This document shows positions 6,158-14,818 of a DNA stretch of 35,148 bases, piece by piece. Source of the DNA: JBJXHC01 sp046160825 (GTDB lineage: Bacteria > Bacteroidota > Ignavibacteria > UBA10030 > UBA6906); assembly GCA_046160825.1 (NCBI GenBank), contig JBJXHC010000061.1:1-35148 (forward strand). The letters are read 5' to 3'. Positions within the stretch are counted from its first letter, which is position 1, and the number at the start of each line of letters is the position of its first letter. The translations under genes were made by a program, and so were the position numbers. The notes below the pieces were generated by a model. The model was not told the DNA's origin. It did no database searches and saw nothing but the letters and a program-made list of their open reading frames with translations.

Positions 6158-8442
6158 TACAGCTGACCGCATTCATACTATTCCTGTTCTTCATTGGTCC
6201 GACTCTGTTGTACGGGCAGTCTCCGCCGGGGTCGATCAGGGGGGCCATCGTGTCGGAATCGACCGGGGAGCCGGTTGTTGGAGCCAACATCGTTGTGCTG
6301 AACACGAACCTCGGCGCAACGGCGGATGCCGATGGGCGACTTGTGATCACCGGTGTACCGGTTGGCACCTATCAGCTCAGAGTCTCGGGTGTAGGGAGCA
6401 AACCCGTTGTCGTGGCGGATGTTGTTGTTGCAATAGGCAGACCTATCGACCTTGTCGTGCGGCTTGAAGAAGCAGTCCTGTCAATCGGTGAAGTTGAGGT
6501 GCAGGCCAGCTATTTCCGGAACACACCCGATGCGCCGGTGAGTGTGCAGCGTCTTTCGTACGAGGAGATCCGGCGGTCGCCCGGGGCCTTCGAAGATGTG
6601 GTGCGCGCTGTTGCTGTTCTCCCGGGAGTTGCACAGGCCGCTCCGGGAAGGAACGACCTCGTCGTGCGCGGAGGGGCTCCATCGGAGAACCTCTTTGTGA
6701 TCGACAATGTTGAGATACCGAACATCAATCACTTCGGTACCCAAGGTGCGGGGGGTGGTCCGTTGAGCTTCATCAATCTCGATTTTGTCCGGGAGACTGC
6801 ATTCTCCACCGGCGGCTTCGGTGTGCGGTATGGTGACCGGATGTCTTCAGTCCTCACACTGGACATGCAGGATGGCAGGAAAGATGCTCTGGGAGGAAAG
6901 GGCACGATCTCCGCCAGCCAGTTTGGCCTGAACCTCCAGGGACCGGTCACATCAGAAGGGTCGTTTATATTCTCAGCGCGGCGCAGCTATCTCGACTTCA
7001 TTTTCAAGGCCGCAGGGTTCAGCTTTGTGCCCCAATACTGGGACTTCCTCGGCAGAGTGTCGTACTCATTGGACCGCATCAACAGCCTCACATTCCTTGT
7101 CATTGGTGCCATCGATGATGTTTCATTCCTTAATGGCGATGCGGATGCCCGGTTCGACAATTCCCGCATCCTCGGTACCGCCCAGCGGCAGTACGTCAGC
7201 GGGTTGACATGGCAGCACCTGCTTGGCAATGGATTTTCCCGTGTCACGTTGGGGCGGACGTACGTAAGCTACAACGGCATTCAGCGCGATTCGATGCTCA
7301 ACCCGATCTTCAGAAACAGATCAATCGAAGGAGAGACAAGCCTCCGTGCGGATGTTGTGCTGAAACCGTCGCGCACGTCAGAACTCTCGTTCGGCAGTCA
7401 GGTGAAGTACATTCGCTTCCTGTCGGATCTCGCTTTGCCCGGATACAGGACTACATTCGGCGACTCCCTGAATATCAACGTCCGCAACTTCCTCTCAACG
7501 GGGTACAAAGGCTCGGCGTACGCGCAACTCTCGCGTCGATTCTTGCGCGATTTCAATGCACATGTCGGCACCCGCATCGATTACTTCAGCCTGATCAATA
7601 CAAAAACGTACCTCTCCCCTCGCGCGTCACTGGCCTATGATCTCACACCTGTCACCACGTTGACTGCCAGTGCCGGTGTGTACAGGCAAAGTCCGTCATA
7701 TGTCTGGTTGGTTGCCAATGAGAAAAACCGCCTCTTGCGTGCCGGGCGAGCCGATCAGTATATTTTCAGTATTGACCATTTGCTGGATGCTGACCTGCGC
7801 GTACGTCTCGAAGGGTTCTACAAGGACTACCGCAACTACCCCGCCAGCGTGAACCGGCCTTACCTGGTGCTCGCAAATACCGGTGGTGGTTTCGGCGGTT
7901 CGGATGAGAACTTCGCCTCATTCGGGTTTGATCAGTTGGTGAGTGCCGGGAAGGGACAATCACGCGGAGTGGAATTCCTGATGCAGAAGAAACTTTCCGA
8001 CACTCCTCTGTATGGCCTCGTGAGCGCCACAGTGATGCGAACGACATTTACTGCCCTTGATAACGTGGAGCGACCGGGCGCGTTTGACCAGAAGTTTATC
8101 ATCAATGTTAGCGGTGGCTACAAGTTTGATGACCAATGGGAGGCAAGCATGAAGTTCCGCTTTTCCACAGGCCAGCCATATACGCCATTCAATCCGAACG
8201 GGACGCAGGACGTCTCCTCGTATAACACACTCCGGGTGAAAAGCGCCCACAGTCTTGACGTGCGTGTCGATCGCCGCTGGAACTTCTCTGCGTGGAATCT
8301 TATCGTGTATCTCGACATTCAGAATGTATACAACAACAAGTTCAGTGAAGGTGTTCGGTGGAATGCACGGGAACAGCGGGTCGAGTTCAATGACAGTGAA
8401 ATCGGCATTCTCCCCTCCATAGGGGTCAGCGCCGAATTCTAA
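6154..8442 (+). CDS. TonB-dependent outer-membrane receptor
   Basis: A 762-residue protein. Residues 1-21 are a signal peptide ending 'LLYGQ'. Residues about 26-105 form a carboxypeptidase-regulatory-like beta domain ('GSIRGAIVSESTGEPVVGAN'). The plug follows at about 120-235 ('RRSPGAFEDVVRAVAVLPGV', 'DLVVRGGAPSENLFVIDNVE'). The rest is a 22-strand-type barrel ending in aromatic F762. Such receptors import large nutrients using TonB energy; the substrate cannot be named from sequence. It is the second gene of a coupled pair with the SRPBCC protein (4-base overlap). A second receptor of this class at 10149-10788 is broken. The gene ends 39 bases before the convergent yifB. Confidence 0.92.
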   Translation: MIQLTAFILFLFFIGPTLLYGQSPPGSIRGAIVSESTGEPVVGANIVVLNTNLGATADADGRLVITGVPVGTYQLRVSGVGSKPVVVADVVVAIGRPIDLVVRLEEAVLSIGEVEVQASYFRNTPDAPVSVQRLSYEEIRRSPGAFEDVVRAVAVLPGVAQAAPGRNDLVVRGGAPSENLFVIDNVEIPNINHFGTQGAGGGPLSFINLDFVRETAFSTGGFGVRYGDRMSSVLTLDMQDGRKDALGGKGTISASQFGLNLQGPVTSEGSFIFSARRSYLDFIFKAAGFSFVPQYWDFLGRVSYSLDRINSLTFLVIGAIDDVSFLNGDADARFDNSRILGTAQRQYVSGLTWQHLLGNGFSRVTLGRTYVSYNGIQRDSMLNPIFRNRSIEGETSLRADVVLKPSRTSELSFGSQVKYIRFLSDLALPGYRTTFGDSLNINVRNFLSTGYKGSAYAQLSRRFLRDFNAHVGTRIDYFSLINTKTYLSPRASLAYDLTPVTTLTASAGVYRQSPSYVWLVANEKNRLLRAGRADQYIFSIDHLLDADLRVRLEGFYKDYRNYPASVNRPYLVLANTGGGFGGSDENFASFGFDQLVSAGKGQSRGVEFLMQKKLSDTPLYGLVSATVMRTTFTALDNVERPGAFDQKFIINVSGGYKFDDQWEASMKFRFSTGQPYTPFNPNGTQDVSSYNTLRVKSAHSLDVRVDRRWNFSAWNLIVYLDIQNVYNNKFSEGVRWNAREQRVEFNDSEIGILPSIGVSAEF

Positions 8443-8481
8443 CGCCATCTCAATCATCATGGCAACCCCGACCCATTACCC

Positions 8482-10020
8482 CTATCCAGTCAAGTTCCTG
8501 TCCAGGCTGCGGTACTGTATCGCCTCGCTGATGTGTTCAGAGTGAACGTCAGGTGTTCCGGCAAGGTCGGCAATTGTCCTGCTTACTTTGAGAATGCGAT
8601 CGTACGCTCGCGCTGAAAGTCCGAGCTTGGTGATTGCCATCTTCAATAATTCTTCTCCGGTAGTATCGATAGCACAGAACTCCCGAATCTCCTTGGGTTG
8701 CATGTCCGCATTAGCGAACAACCCCTTCCGCCCGTGAAATCGCTTTGCTTGAATCTCCCGTGCACCGATTACCCTGCCCCGTATTGAAGCAGAGGACTCT
8801 CCCAATTCCTTGCTTGCCAGTTCTTTATACTTCACGGCAGGAACTTCGATATGCAGGTCAATCCGATCAAGAAGAGGTCCGGAGATCTTCGCCATGTATT
8901 TCTGGATGGCAAGTTGATTGCAGGTGCATTCTTTCGTCGGGTCTGTGTAGTAGCCGCACGGACATGGATTCATCGCGCAAATGAGCATGAAGTTTGCCGG
9001 ATAGTCAACTGAGAGCTTCGAACGGCTGATAGTGACATGTGAATCCTCGAGCGGCTGGCGCAACACTTCCAACACATTGCGCGCAAACTCCGGCAACTCA
9101 TCCAGAAAAAGAACACCGTGGTGTGCCAGCGAAATCTCCCCCGGTCTTGGAATACTGCCTCCTCCCACCAATGCGGCATCCGAAATGGTATGATGAGGAG
9201 AACGAAATGGACGTGTCGCAATCAACGCCATATCGGGCTGGAGAAGTCCGGCGACAGAATGAATCTTCGTCGTCTCCAATGATTCTTCGAACGTCATCGG
9301 CGGCAGGATGCTGGGGAGTCGCTTGGCGAGCATTGTTTTCCCGGAGCCGGGTGGACCTATCATGATAATATTATGTCCCCCGGCGGCGGCCACTTCAAGC
9401 GCCCGCTTGACGTTTTCCTGCCCCTTGACGTCGGCAAAATCTGTCAGGTATTTCTGATCTTGATTGAAGAGCGCATCCACATCAACTTTCAATGGGAGCA
9501 GGCTCTTGTGGTCGGCGTTCAGAAACTCCACCGTTTCTTTCAAAGATCCCATCGGATACACATCAACACCGGAGACCATCGCCGCCTCCTTGCCGTTTTC
9601 TTTCGGGAGAATCATGCCACGTATTTTTCGCTTTTTCAGTTCAAGCGCCATCGGCAATGCCCCATGAATCGGCCGAAGGGTGCCATCCAATGCAAGTTCG
9701 CCCACGAGAACGAATTCCTTCAGTACGTCGGTCGAAGTCTGCTCCGTTGAAGCAAGTATACCGATCGCCATGGGGAGATCAAACGCGGAGCCTTCCTTTT
9801 TGATATCTGCCGGCGCAAGATTGACGGTAATTTTCTTGATCGGGAAATCCAGCCCGCAATTTTTGATGGCTGCGGTAATGCGTTCACGACTCTCCCGCAC
9901 GGCACCATCAGGTAATCCGACAATGGAGAAGCCAGGTATCTGCTTTTCAATATGGGTTTCCACTTCAACGAGATAAGCGCTAACGCCGTAGGTTGCCCCC
10001 GTGAGAACTCGCGACAGCAT
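8482..10020 (-). CDS. comM: YifB/ComM-family Mg-chelatase-like AAA+ ATPase
   Basis: A 512-residue protein of the usual full length. Residues 1-170 form the N-terminal ChlI/Lon-like domain ('GFSIVGLPDGAVRESRERI'). The AAA+ domain follows with Walker A 'GPPGSGKT' at 222-229, 'GVLFLDELPEF' as Walker B, and the cysteine-rich 'CAMNPCPCGYYTDPTKEC' insertion. The C-terminal lid contains 'GLSARAYDRILKVSRTIADL'. ComM relatives are hexameric helicases that promote branch migration during natural transformation; whether this organism is competent is not shown here. A diverged fragment of the same C-terminus lies at 1977-2198. Confidence 0.93.
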   Translation of the reverse strand: MLSRVLTGATYGVSAYLVEVETHIEKQIPGFSIVGLPDGAVRESRERITAAIKNCGLDFPIKKITVNLAPADIKKEGSAFDLPMAIGILASTEQTSTDVLKEFVLVGELALDGTLRPIHGALPMALELKKRKIRGMILPKENGKEAAMVSGVDVYPMGSLKETVEFLNADHKSLLPLKVDVDALFNQDQKYLTDFADVKGQENVKRALEVAAAGGHNIIMIGPPGSGKTMLAKRLPSILPPMTFEESLETTKIHSVAGLLQPDMALIATRPFRSPHHTISDAALVGGGSIPRPGEISLAHHGVLFLDELPEFARNVLEVLRQPLEDSHVTISRSKLSVDYPANFMLICAMNPCPCGYYTDPTKECTCNQLAIQKYMAKISGPLLDRIDLHIEVPAVKYKELASKELGESSASIRGRVIGAREIQAKRFHGRKGLFANADMQPKEIREFCAIDTTGEELLKMAITKLGLSARAYDRILKVSRTIADLAGTPDVHSEHISEAIQYRSLDRNLTG

Positions 10021-10148
10021 AGGGAAACTCCAACAATTGAGGAATGCGCGCCGATAGCCGGCTAAGATTGTACGTGAAAATTCTTGCGGAAGTTAGCGAT
10101 TGTAGCGGGCAAAGTCAACGAGTGCCGGAGGCGCGACTGATATTCGGA

Positions 10149-10788
10149 TCAGAAGGAAAACTCTGCTTTCATCTTTACGCTAAGCGGGGTACCTGGAGTA
10201 AAGTGAAGCTCCGAAACGGCATCGGTTTCATTCAGCAAGCGCGACTCGGTGTCGAACTGTGCCTCATTCCATTCAACGTTAAAGATATTCTCAGCGCTTA
10301 ATTGAAGCCTGTAGCTTCCGAAGCGATATCCAACAGAAGCATCAAACACAGTATTCCCTTCAGCGCGAACCGAATTATCCTCATTGGCCGGTCTATCACC
10401 AATGTGCCGCACACGGATACTCCCCTCATATCCCTCCTGGAAGCGGAACGTAACGCCAGCCGTCGAGGTAAGCGATGGAGCAAGTGGAATGTAGTTCTCC
10501 CCTTCCGGTAGATCTCTGAATCTTCCACGCGCAATGTTCACATCGGCATCAGCAAAAAGCCACTCTGTCAATTGTGCGCGGGCTTCGATATCCAGGCCGA
10601 TAGATTCTGAATGACCCATCATCAGAAGTGGAAACGCCTCTTCCCATTCCTTCAATAACAACATTTGCCGTAACAACCGATTCACCCGTCTTCCGGTCCG
10701 CAACACGACCAACAAGGCTCCCGGTGTGTGAAAATGCCGTTCCGAAAACAAAAAAAAATATGCGAAATAGTGATGCGAAGGACTTCAT
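10149..10788 (-). pseudogene. TonB-dependent receptor collapsed by a large internal deletion
   Basis: The N-terminal part starts at an ATG at 10788. It encodes a signal peptide and the start of a carboxypeptidase-regulatory-like domain ('GSLVGRVADRKTGESVVTAN', 'STSDDGSFRI'). Around 10600-10615 the homology jumps, in another frame, to the end of a barrel ('IGLDIEARAQLTEWLFADAD', then 'AENIFNVEWNEAQFDTESR', ending in F). Roughly 60 N-terminal and 165 C-terminal residues remain of a protein normally 650-800 long. The plug and most of the barrel are gone, and the join is out of frame. It cannot make a working receptor. The bordering segments are well preserved, so the loss looks fairly recent. 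Confidence 0.88.
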
Positions 10789-11014
10789 GAGAGGTATCCC
10801 GTAAGAGGATTTGTTGGTTGAAAACGCTGGCGCTGAACTTGAGTATGGATAATATACGAGGAATTAGTTGTTGTGGATTGCGGGCGGTTATTAGTTTTTG
10901 AGCAGTCTGTCAGCTTTCATCTCCGATTCAGGTGAGTTTTCAGAGGAGCGGCTTTGTCTCTCGGGTCGCTTTTCATTACCTTTTCTATATCAATTAATAA
11001 ACCCGGTAGCCGAT

Positions 11015-11500
11015 ATGCATGAAGTTCATATTACTGCCATTGAGGCCATCCAGGCGATTCTGGCGCCCGCACTTGGCATTTCTGCCGTCGGTCTGCTTCT
11101 CCTCGGCCTGAACAGTAGGTACTCAAACATCATGAATCGTATACGGCTCATTACCGAGGAGCGCCGGAAATACCTGAAGCTGATCTCTGAAAATGTGGAT
11201 TTGAGCTACTCAGATAACCTCAGATACATGAGCATCACAAATCAAAGTGGTGAACTGCTTGTAAGAAGCCGGTACGTCCGAAACGCCATTCTCTGTATGC
11301 AAGGGGCGGTGGCGTTGTTTGTGCTGACATCGGCGGGGATTGGGCTGAACCTGTTTCTTGCCGGAGCGGCGGTTGAAGTCTTTCCGCTCATGGTATTTAT
11401 TGCAGGAATGTTGTGCGTCTTTGCCGGTATCGTCTTTGCTGCATTGGAAGTGCATCGCTCGTACAAGATCATCCTGTTGGAAGTGACGACGACCGAGTAA
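11015..11500 (+). CDS. DUF2721 membrane protein
   Basis: A 161-residue inner-membrane protein with an N-terminal helix (about 10-32, 'AILAPALGISAVGLLLLGL'), the characteristic 'NSRYSNIMNRIRLITEERR' cytoplasmic segment, and two C-terminal helices (about 87-110 and 118-142). This matches the DUF2721 layout. Function is unknown. The frame is open from 10898, but the family begins near the ATG at 11015; no good ribosome-binding site is visible for either start. The gene converges on the STAS-domain gene with 12 bases between them. The upstream interval 10789-11014 shows no further gene. Confidence 0.8.
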   Translation: MHEVHITAIEAIQAILAPALGISAVGLLLLGLNSRYSNIMNRIRLITEERRKYLKLISENVDLSYSDNLRYMSITNQSGELLVRSRYVRNAILCMQGAVALFVLTSAGIGLNLFLAGAAVEVFPLMVFIAGMLCVFAGIVFAALEVHRSYKIILLEVTTTE

Positions 11501-11512
11501 ACACTCCAAACC

Positions 11513-11854
11513 CTACTTCAACTCCTTGATGGCCTGCTCGCGTGTTTCGCTGATCTCGAACACCATGGTCAGTTTTGTGAGGACGAAGAGGTTATCAATA
11601 TTCTTGTTGATACCGACAAGCTTGATCTTCCACCCTTTGCGCGCGTAGGATGCCTGCGCGGCAACAAGAACACCAATCCCGGTACTATTCAAGTACGTCA
11701 CCTTGCTCATATCGATAATGAGTTTGTGATACTCTTGATCGGCAAATCCAGCAATCGCGCGGCGCAGGTCATCTGTTTCATCCCCACCAATCAGCGATCC
11801 TTTCACCTCTATCAAACCGATTCCCCCATCAAGCGTTGAGGTCTTGGCTGCCAT
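11513..11854 (-). CDS. STAS-domain anti-anti-sigma-like protein
   Basis: A 113-residue single STAS domain ('IGLIEVKGSLIGGDE', 'KLIIDMSKVTYLNSTGIGVL'). S57 in 'NSTGIG' is at the position that partner kinases phosphorylate in SpoIIAA/RsbV-type regulators. Such proteins release a sigma factor or other target by binding an anti-sigma kinase when unphosphorylated. No kinase or phosphatase partner lies nearby, so its target is unknown. The ATG at 11854 is supported by GGAGGA six bases upstream; an in-frame start at 11920 lacks this. Confidence 0.88.
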   Translation of the reverse strand: MAAKTSTLDGGIGLIEVKGSLIGGDETDDLRRAIAGFADQEYHKLIIDMSKVTYLNSTGIGVLVAAQASYARKGWKIKLVGINKNIDNLFVLTKLTMVFEISETREQAIKELK

Positions 11855-11875
11855 AGTTCCTCCAGAGAAAAATTC

Positions 11876-11905
11876 TATATAAACATGAACAAAAATACAT
11901 GTCGA
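11876..11905 (-). promoter_or_regulatory. Candidate promoter of the STAS gene
   Basis: On the minus strand TCGACA (11905-11900) and TATATA (11881-11876) are separated by 18 bases in an AT-rich gap between truA and the STAS gene. The match is moderate, five of six and four of six. Confidence 0.35.
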
Positions 11906-11944
11906 AAGTACTTGATTCACAGAAGAAAATCAAACCCTAACCGC

Positions 11945-12673
11945 TCAATACAGAACCTCTTCAAGAACCAAGCCGTGCGGTGGGGCGGCCATTCCGGCTT
12001 TGCTCCTGTCTCTACTCGACAGAATTGCCTCAAAATCCGATTTCTCAATAAACCCGCGTCCAACGTCCACCATGGTTCCCACCAACGCCCGCACCATACC
12101 ATGGAGAAAACGGTTTGCCCTGACTTCATAGACGTATTGTGACCCGCTCACCGACCACGCCGAGTGTCGAACCACACACCGATGGTGCTCAACATCTGCA
12201 GAAGATTTACAGAACGAAGCAAAGTCGTGCTCTCCAACAACATGCGATGCCACAATGTTCATGGCGTCGGTGGCGAGCTTGTAAGGAACAAACCACTGGT
12301 ATTGTCGGCCGATAGCGATCGGAGATGTGGTGATGGAGTACCGATAGCAGCGTTCAATCGCTGAGTGGCGTGCATTGAAACCTTCATCAGCATCAGCGAC
12401 AGAAAGGATACGTACATCGAAGGGAAGGAGACCGTTGAGTGCTCTCACGAGCCGGGTGGTGGTCATAGCCGTATCTGAATGACAATGTGCAACCTGACCG
12501 CGTGCATGAACGCCGGAGTCTGTTCGGCCGGCACCAACGAGATTAATGTCGTGCTGAAGAAGTTGACGAAGCTTATTACTGATTTCGTCCTGAACACTTC
12601 TGCCGTTAAGCTGTGACTGCCAACCGACAAAATCGGTGCCATCGTATTCAATAACGAACTTGAGGTTACGCAT
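11945..12673 (-). CDS. truA: tRNA pseudouridine(38-40) synthase TruA
   Basis: A 242-residue protein of typical length. It opens with 'FVIEYDGTDFVGWQSQ' and carries the catalytic aspartate D52 in 'GAGRTDSGVHA'. Later TruA landmarks are 'FNARHSAIERCYRYSI', 'HDFASFCK' and 'RANRFLHGMVRALVGTMVDVG'. It converts uridines 38-40 in the anticodon arm of many tRNAs to pseudouridine. It follows the DUF5683-like gene after 21 bases on the same strand, so both probably belong to the run that starts with mtaB. Confidence 0.96.
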   Translation of the reverse strand: MRNLKFVIEYDGTDFVGWQSQLNGRSVQDEISNKLRQLLQHDINLVGAGRTDSGVHARGQVAHCHSDTAMTTTRLVRALNGLLPFDVRILSVADADEGFNARHSAIERCYRYSITTSPIAIGRQYQWFVPYKLATDAMNIVASHVVGEHDFASFCKSSADVEHHRCVVRHSAWSVSGSQYVYEVRANRFLHGMVRALVGTMVDVGRGFIEKSDFEAILSSRDRSKAGMAAPPHGLVLEEVLY

Positions 12674-12694
12674 AACTTGGGGGCAGCAACAGGT

Positions 12695-13459
12695 TCAAAA
12701 TCCCTTGGTCACCGTCAGCATGATGCCGTGAGGATGTGCAAGCCCGCCAAGCACGTCGGCTTTGATCTGGAGTTGACCGATCTCCTCATCAATGGACTTG
12801 TTGTAGGAGATCGCGCTACGGGCGGCATTGATTGCACTTGCAACGTGGTTGATGATCACTGCCGCAACAACAAATTTCTTATTGTTGTACATTGTCTCCG
12901 AATCGATGCGTTGGCCGCGATACTGCGCTCGTGAAGCATCTGAGTCCCACCGCCAGGCGTATCCGGCATTGGGATCGTAGAGTTTCTCGTTTTCCCTGTC
13001 GCGCAACTGCTTCTCATTGTATTCATGGATGTCAAGAAAATTCCCGATATCAACAAAGAACTGATCGTCCTTTCCTGAAGCATCGATACCGGCACGCGAC
13101 GCTGCAAATGCCCGTGCATCATCACGCAACGAATTGCCGTGAATCTCGAATGCGGTAAATGTCAGCCACAGACCGGCCTCGGCAGCCATGAAGTATTTTC
13201 CTGAACTGAAGCCATCGGCATAGATCTCCCCCATCCCGGGAAGGAGCAACGAATAGATTGCGGCGAGCCCGACAGCTTTCTTTTTCCGTTGGAGCTGTTC
13301 CTGCGCAAGAGAATTTTCCGGAAGTGATTCAGGATGGAGATCATTCAGCAGATGGAGTTTTACCTCGGTGCGAGAACTCAGGGCGGAGATCGGCGGCGCA
13401 GCGTGAGTTGTAAGGGGGAACAACAAGACAACGGCAACGAGAAGGCGCATCGTATTCAT
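12695..13459 (-). CDS. Exported or membrane protein, DUF5683-like
   Basis: A 254-residue protein. Residues 1-21 are a signal peptide ('LLVAVVLLFPLTTHAAPP'). A hydrophobic segment with 'AAIYSLLLPGMGEIYADGFS' (about 86-105) and a second at about 112-125 recall the DUF5683 family ('S-x-x-x-P-G-x-G-x-x-Y'). The middle is charged and rich in aromatic residues. A third hydrophobic stretch ('FVVAAVIINHVASAINAARS') follows near residue 200. Function is unknown. The ATG at 13459 has AAGGA eight bases upstream and starts 10 bases after the DUF512 gene ends, so the two are surely co-transcribed. Confidence 0.6.
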   Translation of the reverse strand: MNTMRLLVAVVLLFPLTTHAAPPISALSSRTEVKLHLLNDLHPESLPENSLAQEQLQRKKKAVGLAAIYSLLLPGMGEIYADGFSSGKYFMAAEAGLWLTFTAFEIHGNSLRDDARAFAASRAGIDASGKDDQFFVDIGNFLDIHEYNEKQLRDRENEKLYDPNAGYAWRWDSDASRAQYRGQRIDSETMYNNKKFVVAAVIINHVASAINAARSAISYNKSIDEEIGQLQIKADVLGGLAHPHGIMLTVTKGF

Positions 13460-13468
13460 GGTCAATCC

Positions 13469-14818
13469 TTATGCTATTGCGTTTGAAGATTTAGTACGTT
13501 GAGACGTTAGCAATTTGCTGTTGGATTGACCTCTGCGTTTACCCAAATTTGTAAAAACTGTCCGCCACAGACCATCGTACACCATGACGCGCGTACCCAG
13601 AAGCTCTTCGAGTTGCGGAACGGTCATATCATCAAGGAAGAACCCTTCGGCGTTCAAAATATCGGGTGGAAGGAGAACCAGATCGCCGCAATCCCTGCCT
13701 TTCAGTGCTGAATATACACATTTGCCCGACAGAAGTCCAGCCACCGTCACGCTGTTTCCGTAGAGCAGGTTCGGTGCCACGGTCAACTGCACATCGAGCT
13801 TGTTGATTCCGGAAAGACGACGGGCAATCTCCGATTTCACAATCGCAGATGGAAGTTCGGCTGTCACCATGGTCAAACGCCTCGGCGATGTAATCCGTGC
13901 GGGGAATGTCTTCGCCTGACGTTTGAAGTCCGCAATGAAGCTGCGAACCAGACCGACACCATTTTCAATCTGCGGGAAACCGTCGTAGTAGGATGAGGCA
14001 GGAATCTTTCTTCCGGCAACGATATAGAACTCATCCGATGGATAAATGAAGCGGCGACCAATATCTCGCAAGAACTTCTTTTGCCATTGTTCCACGGTGT
14101 CGAGAAGACTGTCGGCAAACTGACGATCCACTTTCTTTAACTCGAACAACCCAAACCGATGGTCGGTCAGTCCAACCGGTACAACTGCCAATGACACGAT
14201 GTGTTTCCTGAACGCATAGAGGTCATCAACGGTCTTCTTCAATACGTCACCATCATTCAAGCCTGGGCAAAGAACAATTTGCGTGTGCATGTCAATGCCG
14301 TTATCATGAAGAAGCTTGATCTTTTCAAGAATCAAATCGTCCTTCTTAAGTCCCATCAATTTCTTGCGGACTTCGTAGTCGGTAACATGGACGGAGATAT
14401 ATTGGGGAGAAAGACGTTGTTGAATGATGCGCCGGAGAATGGCGGGTCCGGCGTTCGTCATCGTCGTATAATTTCCATACATGAACGACAGGCGATAGTC
14501 ACCGTCCCGGAAATACAGCTGCTTGCGAAGGCCTTGCGGATTCTGATCTACGAAACAGAAGATACAGTCGTTGCCGCAGGCAAGGATCTTCATTTCCTCG
14601 AAATCAATACCGATACGGTCATAATCATCTTTTTCTATATCGTAGATGACGACCTCGTTGTCGCGGGCGATCTTGAGAGAGATATCCTCATCGTTCTCAT
14701 GAAAACGGAAGTCGATTGCGTCGAAAACCTTCTTGCCATTCACCTCGAGCAATTCATCGCCCGGCTGAAGGCCAATCTCTTCTGCTATGCTTCCCGGTTC
14801 AATCGTAATGATCTTCAT
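13469..14818 (-). CDS. PDZ/radical-SAM DUF512 protein
   Basis: A 449-residue protein. Residues 1-60 are a PDZ-like domain ('IAEEIGLQPGDELLEVNGKK'). C81, C85 and C88 in 'CGNDCIFCFVDQNPQGLR' form a CxxxCxxC iron-sulfur motif of radical-SAM type. The C-terminal DUF512 region includes 'YPSDEFYIVAGRKIP', 'TAELPSAIV' and 'LLYGNSVTVAGLLSG'. This family is widespread in clostridia and other anaerobes and lacks a defined reaction. Its start overlaps the mtaB stop by four bases, so translation is coupled. It lies within a series of tRNA-modification genes (mtaB, truA), which hints at an RNA-related role without proving it. Confidence 0.9.
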   Translation of the reverse strand: MKIITIEPGSIAEEIGLQPGDELLEVNGKKVFDAIDFRFHENDEDISLKIARDNEVVIYDIEKDDYDRIGIDFEEMKILACGNDCIFCFVDQNPQGLRKQLYFRDGDYRLSFMYGNYTTMTNAGPAILRRIIQQRLSPQYISVHVTDYEVRKKLMGLKKDDLILEKIKLLHDNGIDMHTQIVLCPGLNDGDVLKKTVDDLYAFRKHIVSLAVVPVGLTDHRFGLFELKKVDRQFADSLLDTVEQWQKKFLRDIGRRFIYPSDEFYIVAGRKIPASSYYDGFPQIENGVGLVRSFIADFKRQAKTFPARITSPRRLTMVTAELPSAIVKSEIARRLSGINKLDVQLTVAPNLLYGNSVTVAGLLSGKCVYSALKGRDCGDLVLLPPDILNAEGFFLDDMTVPQLEELLGTRVMVYDGLWRTVFTNLGKRRGQSNSKLLTSQRTKSSNAIA

